DNA from: Chloroflexota bacterium
Lineage (GTDB): Bacteria > Chloroflexota > Dehalococcoidia > Dehalococcoidales > UBA3254
Direction of reading: 5' to 3'
Assembly: GCA_017860765.1 (NCBI GenBank)
Contig: JAGDMY010000082.1
Location: 1-6,691 of the forward strand
Length of the DNA: 6,691 bases
Shown here: positions 4,629 to 6,691 of the stretch, piece by piece
Position numbering within the stretch: the first letter of the stretch is position 1
Layout of the letters: each line of letters opens with the position of its first letter
Made by a program: the position numbers and the translations under genes
Notes under the pieces: generated by a model
Told to the model about the DNA's origin: nothing
Seen by the model: the letters and a program-made list of their open reading frames with translations, nothing else
Database searches by the model: none

Positions 4629-6691
4629 ATGGTTTCTGATACAGCTCTGGTAATCGGCGGCGGCATCACCGGCATGCAGGCAGCGCTGGATATTGCCAAT
4701 GCCGGATTTAAAGTGGTCCTGGTGGAAAAGACTCCCAGCGTTGGCGGACGCATGCTCCAGTTATCGGAAGTTTTTCCAACGCTGGACTGCCCGCAATGCA
4801 TAGGCACGCCCAAGATGGTGGAGGTAGGCTCCCACCCTAACATTCGCCTTTTGGCCTATTCCGAAGTGACGGATGTCAGGGGCAGCGCCGGCGATTTCAG
4901 AGTAAGGGTCAAAAAGAAAACCCGCTATATCGATACACCCAAGTGTACCGCCTGCGGAGAGTGTACCCGGGTTTGCCCGGTCTACATGCCCAATGAGCGC
5001 GACCTGGGCTTAAGTTACAGAAAAGCGGCCTATATACCCTTTGCCCAGGCTGTGCCCGCCAAATATGTTATCGATAAAAGAGAGCTGCGACCCTGCAAAG
5101 CCGCCTGCAAAGCTGCCTGTCCTATTTCCACCAATGTCCAGGGCTATCTTAGGCTGATTGCCTCCGGCAAGCCGCAGGAGGCTTATGAGCTAATCCACCG
5201 TACCAACCCCCTTCCTTCCGTCTGCGGGCGGGTCTGCTACAGCCCCTGCGAGCCGGCCTGCAACCGGGGACAGATCGATGCTCCCCTGTCCATCAGGGCC
5301 TTGAAAAGGTTTGCCAGTGATGCGGTAAAAATTGAGGATCTGGCAGTACCCCAGATTGCCGCTAACGGCCAGAAAGTGGCGATTGTGGGGAGCGGACCGG
5401 CCGGACTGGCAGCGGCCAATGACCTGGCACTGCTGGGCTATGCGGTCACCATTTTTGAAGCCCTTTCAGAGCCGGGAGGAATGTTGAAGGTGGGGATTCC
5501 TGAATACCGCCTGCCGAAAGATATTTTACGCCAGGAAATTGGCTATATCCAGAGACTGGGAGTGGAAATCAGGACCGGGTTAGAGCTGGGTAAGCAGGTT
5601 AATCTAGCAGATCTCCGCCAGGGCTACAGCGCTATTTTTCTCGCCACCGGAGCCCACCTCGGTCAGAGACTGAATATCGAGGGAGAAGATAGCCCGGGCG
5701 TTATTCCGGCGGTGAAATTCCTGCGGGAAGTTAACCTCGGGCAAAAAGTGGATCCAGGTCGGCGCTTGGCGGTAATAGGGGGTGGAAATTCTGCCATCGA
5801 CGCCGCCCGGGTGGCCAAGCGCCTGGGGGCGGAATCGGTAAAAATAATTTATCGGCGCTCCCGCCAGGAAATGCCAGCAGCTGTGTCTGAAGTCGAGGGC
5901 GCCGAAGCTGAGGGCATTGAAATCCTGTTCCTGACTAACCCTGCTAAATTATTATTGTCCGGCGGCAAGGTCTCTGGAATCCGGTGCCTGCGTATGAAAC
6001 TGGGTGAGCCGGATGAAAGCGGCCGGCGGCTCCCTTTGCCGCTGGAAAACTCCCAATTTAATATCGAAATAGATACCGTGATCACCGCCCTTGGGCAGGC
6101 TCCCGACCTTGATTATGCCAGAGGAGCGGGTTTGCAGACTGATGCAAAGGGCAACCTGAAGGTGGATTCCTCTACTCTGGCCACCAATGTTCCGGGCGTC
6201 TTTGCGGGCGGGGATGCCGTCGGTGGGCCGGCCATGGTCATTTCGGCTATAGCTGCCGGTAAGCAGGCCGCCCGCTCGATTGACTGTTATCTTAAAGGAG
6301 AAGGCATTGTCCCCGGGCCGGCCAAAAGGGAGCCCGAGAGCTTAAGTGATGTCGAGCTGGCGGGCATCAAAATTAAGTTCCCTCTTCGGGATCAGGTGAG
6401 GATGACGGAGGTGGAGCCCCGGGAACGTGTGCGGAATTTTCAGGAGGTTGAAAAAGGTTTTTCTGCCGCAGAGGCCCGGCGTGAGGCTGGCCGCTGTTTG
6501 GCTTCTCAAATCGAAGGGTGTTTTGATTGCGGTGAATGCGAGCGGGTGTGCGATCCCGGGGCCATCGACCATAACTTAAAAGAAGAATTTGAAGAGTTAA
6601 ATGTAGGTACCGTTGTAGTAGCGACAGGTTATGAGGTTTTTGATGCTCGATTGAAGCCGGAGTACGGGTACGGGATATACCCCAATGTGAT
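4629..6691 (+). CDS. HdrA-like flavoprotein with an internal GltD/NfnB-type NAD(P)H module, 5' part
   Basis: 687 codons are present and the gene runs off the right edge. Residues 1-150 are HdrA-like: FAD-binding GGGITG (10-15), VEKTPSVGGRM (32-42), LDCPQCIGTPKMVEVG (52-67) with Cys54/Cys57, and a [4Fe-4S] motif Cys106/109/112/116. Residues about 151-628 are a GltD/NfnB-like insertion. From 629 HdrA resumes with Cys631/634/637/641, GAIDH (644-648), VVVATGYEVFD (662-672) and YGYGIYPN. HdrA proteins split electron pairs at a flavin and usually depend on separate hydrogenase, formate dehydrogenase or Flx subunits for electron entry; here an NAD(P)H site is built in. The start is firm at its upstream limit because an in-frame TAG lies at 4623-4625; the ribosome site is weak (GGGG at nine bases). 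The partner is inferred to be the HdrBC-like protein encoded just upstream. The C-terminal half is unseen. Confidence 0.9.
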   Translation, partial: MVSDTALVIGGGITGMQAALDIANAGFKVVLVEKTPSVGGRMLQLSEVFPTLDCPQCIGTPKMVEVGSHPNIRLLAYSEVTDVRGSAGDFRVRVKKKTRYIDTPKCTACGECTRVCPVYMPNERDLGLSYRKAAYIPFAQAVPAKYVIDKRELRPCKAACKAACPISTNVQGYLRLIASGKPQEAYELIHRTNPLPSVCGRVCYSPCEPACNRGQIDAPLSIRALKRFASDAVKIEDLAVPQIAANGQKVAIVGSGPAGLAAANDLALLGYAVTIFEALSEPGGMLKVGIPEYRLPKDILRQEIGYIQRLGVEIRTGLELGKQVNLADLRQGYSAIFLATGAHLGQRLNIEGEDSPGVIPAVKFLREVNLGQKVDPGRRLAVIGGGNSAIDAARVAKRLGAESVKIIYRRSRQEMPAAVSEVEGAEAEGIEILFLTNPAKLLLSGGKVSGIRCLRMKLGEPDESGRRLPLPLENSQFNIEIDTVITALGQAPDLDYARGAGLQTDAKGNLKVDSSTLATNVPGVFAGGDAVGGPAMVISAIAAGKQAARSIDCYLKGEGIVPGPAKREPESLSDVELAGIKIKFPLRDQVRMTEVEPRERVRNFQEVEKGFSAAEARREAGRCLASQIEGCFDCGECERVCDPGAIDHNLKEEFEELNVGTVVVATGYEVFDARLKPEYGYGIYPNV
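5079..6512 (+). other. GltD/NfnB-like module inserted within the HdrA reading frame
   Basis: Residues about 151-628 have the full domain order of the glutamate synthase small subunit (GltD) and the NfnB transhydrogenase subunit. First comes an N-terminal helical iron-sulfur domain with Cys160/Cys164 and Cys199/203/207/211 (NPLPSVCGRVCYSPCEPAC). FAD-binding GSGPAGL (254-260) and EPGGMLKVGIPEYRLP (281-296) follow. The NAD(P)H-binding fold has GGGNSAIDAARVAKRLGA (384-401) and IIYRRSRQEMPA (406-417), where the paired arginines suggest NADPH rather than NADH. The FAD-closing motif is GVFAGGDAVGGPAMVISAI (523-541). The tail RERVRNFQEVEKGF (598-611) is also typical of GltD fusions. The size, near 478 residues, is that of a complete GltD. 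Boundaries are by eye and may be off by about ten residues. Confidence 0.85.
5094..5117 (+). repeat. 12-bp tandem duplication encoding CKAA-CKAA
   Basis: TGCAAAGCCGCC is followed directly by TGCAAAGCTGCC, 11 of 12 bases identical and in frame, at residues 156-163. It sits where GltD-type domains usually have a single C-x-x-x-C-P start, so it adds one cysteine (Cys156) ahead of the expected Cys160/Cys164 pair. Confidence 0.7.

Noticed and set aside
4629..6691. Reading the right-hand gene as a glutamate synthase small subunit
   Set aside because: The GltD-like part is flanked on both sides by HdrA sequence in the same open frame, and no glutamate synthase large subunit is present nearby.
1..6691. 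CRISPR array, tRNA, rRNA, insertion sequence or attachment site
   Set aside because: I saw no spaced direct repeats, no tRNA-like cloverleaf, no transposase motif and no terminal inverted repeats. Nearly all sequence is accounted for by genes and one promoter region.

Overview
The window carries most of one plus-strand operon from what looks like an anaerobic bacterium with flavin- and iron-sulfur-based energy metabolism. A divergent, truncated membrane-protein gene lies at the left edge. Purine-rich Shine-Dalgarno sites (GGAGG, AGGAGG), tight gene packing, moderate GC and the gene content suit a Gram-positive anaerobe of the Desulfotomaculum/Pelotomaculum/Moorella type. A Desulfobacterota-like host cannot be excluded, and this assignment is inference from style, not a phylogenetic result.

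Layout: (1) 1-312, minus strand, 5' part of a small multi-spanning membrane protein resembling the DedA/VTT family. (2) 313-479, divergent regulatory region with a good sigma-70/sigma-A-type promoter for the operon (TTTACA, 18 bp, TACAAT), a dyad symmetry next to its -10 box, and a weaker candidate promoter for the minus-strand gene. (3) 480-1631, acyl-CoA dehydrogenase. (4) 1657-2448 and 2449-3423, EtfB and EtfA, the two subunits of an electron-transfer flavoprotein. (5) 3425-4555, a soluble HdrC-HdrB fusion (HdrD-like): two [4Fe-4S] ferredoxin motifs followed by two CCG domains. (6) 4629 to the right edge, the first 687 codons of an HdrA-type flavoprotein with a complete GltD/NfnB-like NAD(P)H oxidoreductase module inserted in the middle of the HdrA fold.

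Read together, the genes describe an electron route: acyl-CoA to the dehydrogenase FAD, to EtfAB, to the HdrBC-like iron-sulfur protein, and to an HdrA flavin centre that carries its own NAD(P)H site. The most interesting proposal is that this is a self-contained, soluble Etf-Hdr complex coupling acyl-CoA oxidation or enoyl-CoA reduction to NAD(P)H and probably ferredoxin by flavin-based electron bifurcation or confurcation. The component families are well known. The combination, and the precise nesting of GltD inside HdrA, are the parts worth checking. I believe HdrA proteins with GltD-like regions occur in other anaerobes, so the fusion may not be new in itself.

Limits: the HdrA-like gene is cut by the window edge, so its C-terminal ferredoxin region and any later genes are unseen. 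Substrate, cofactor preference and reaction direction cannot be settled from sequence alone.
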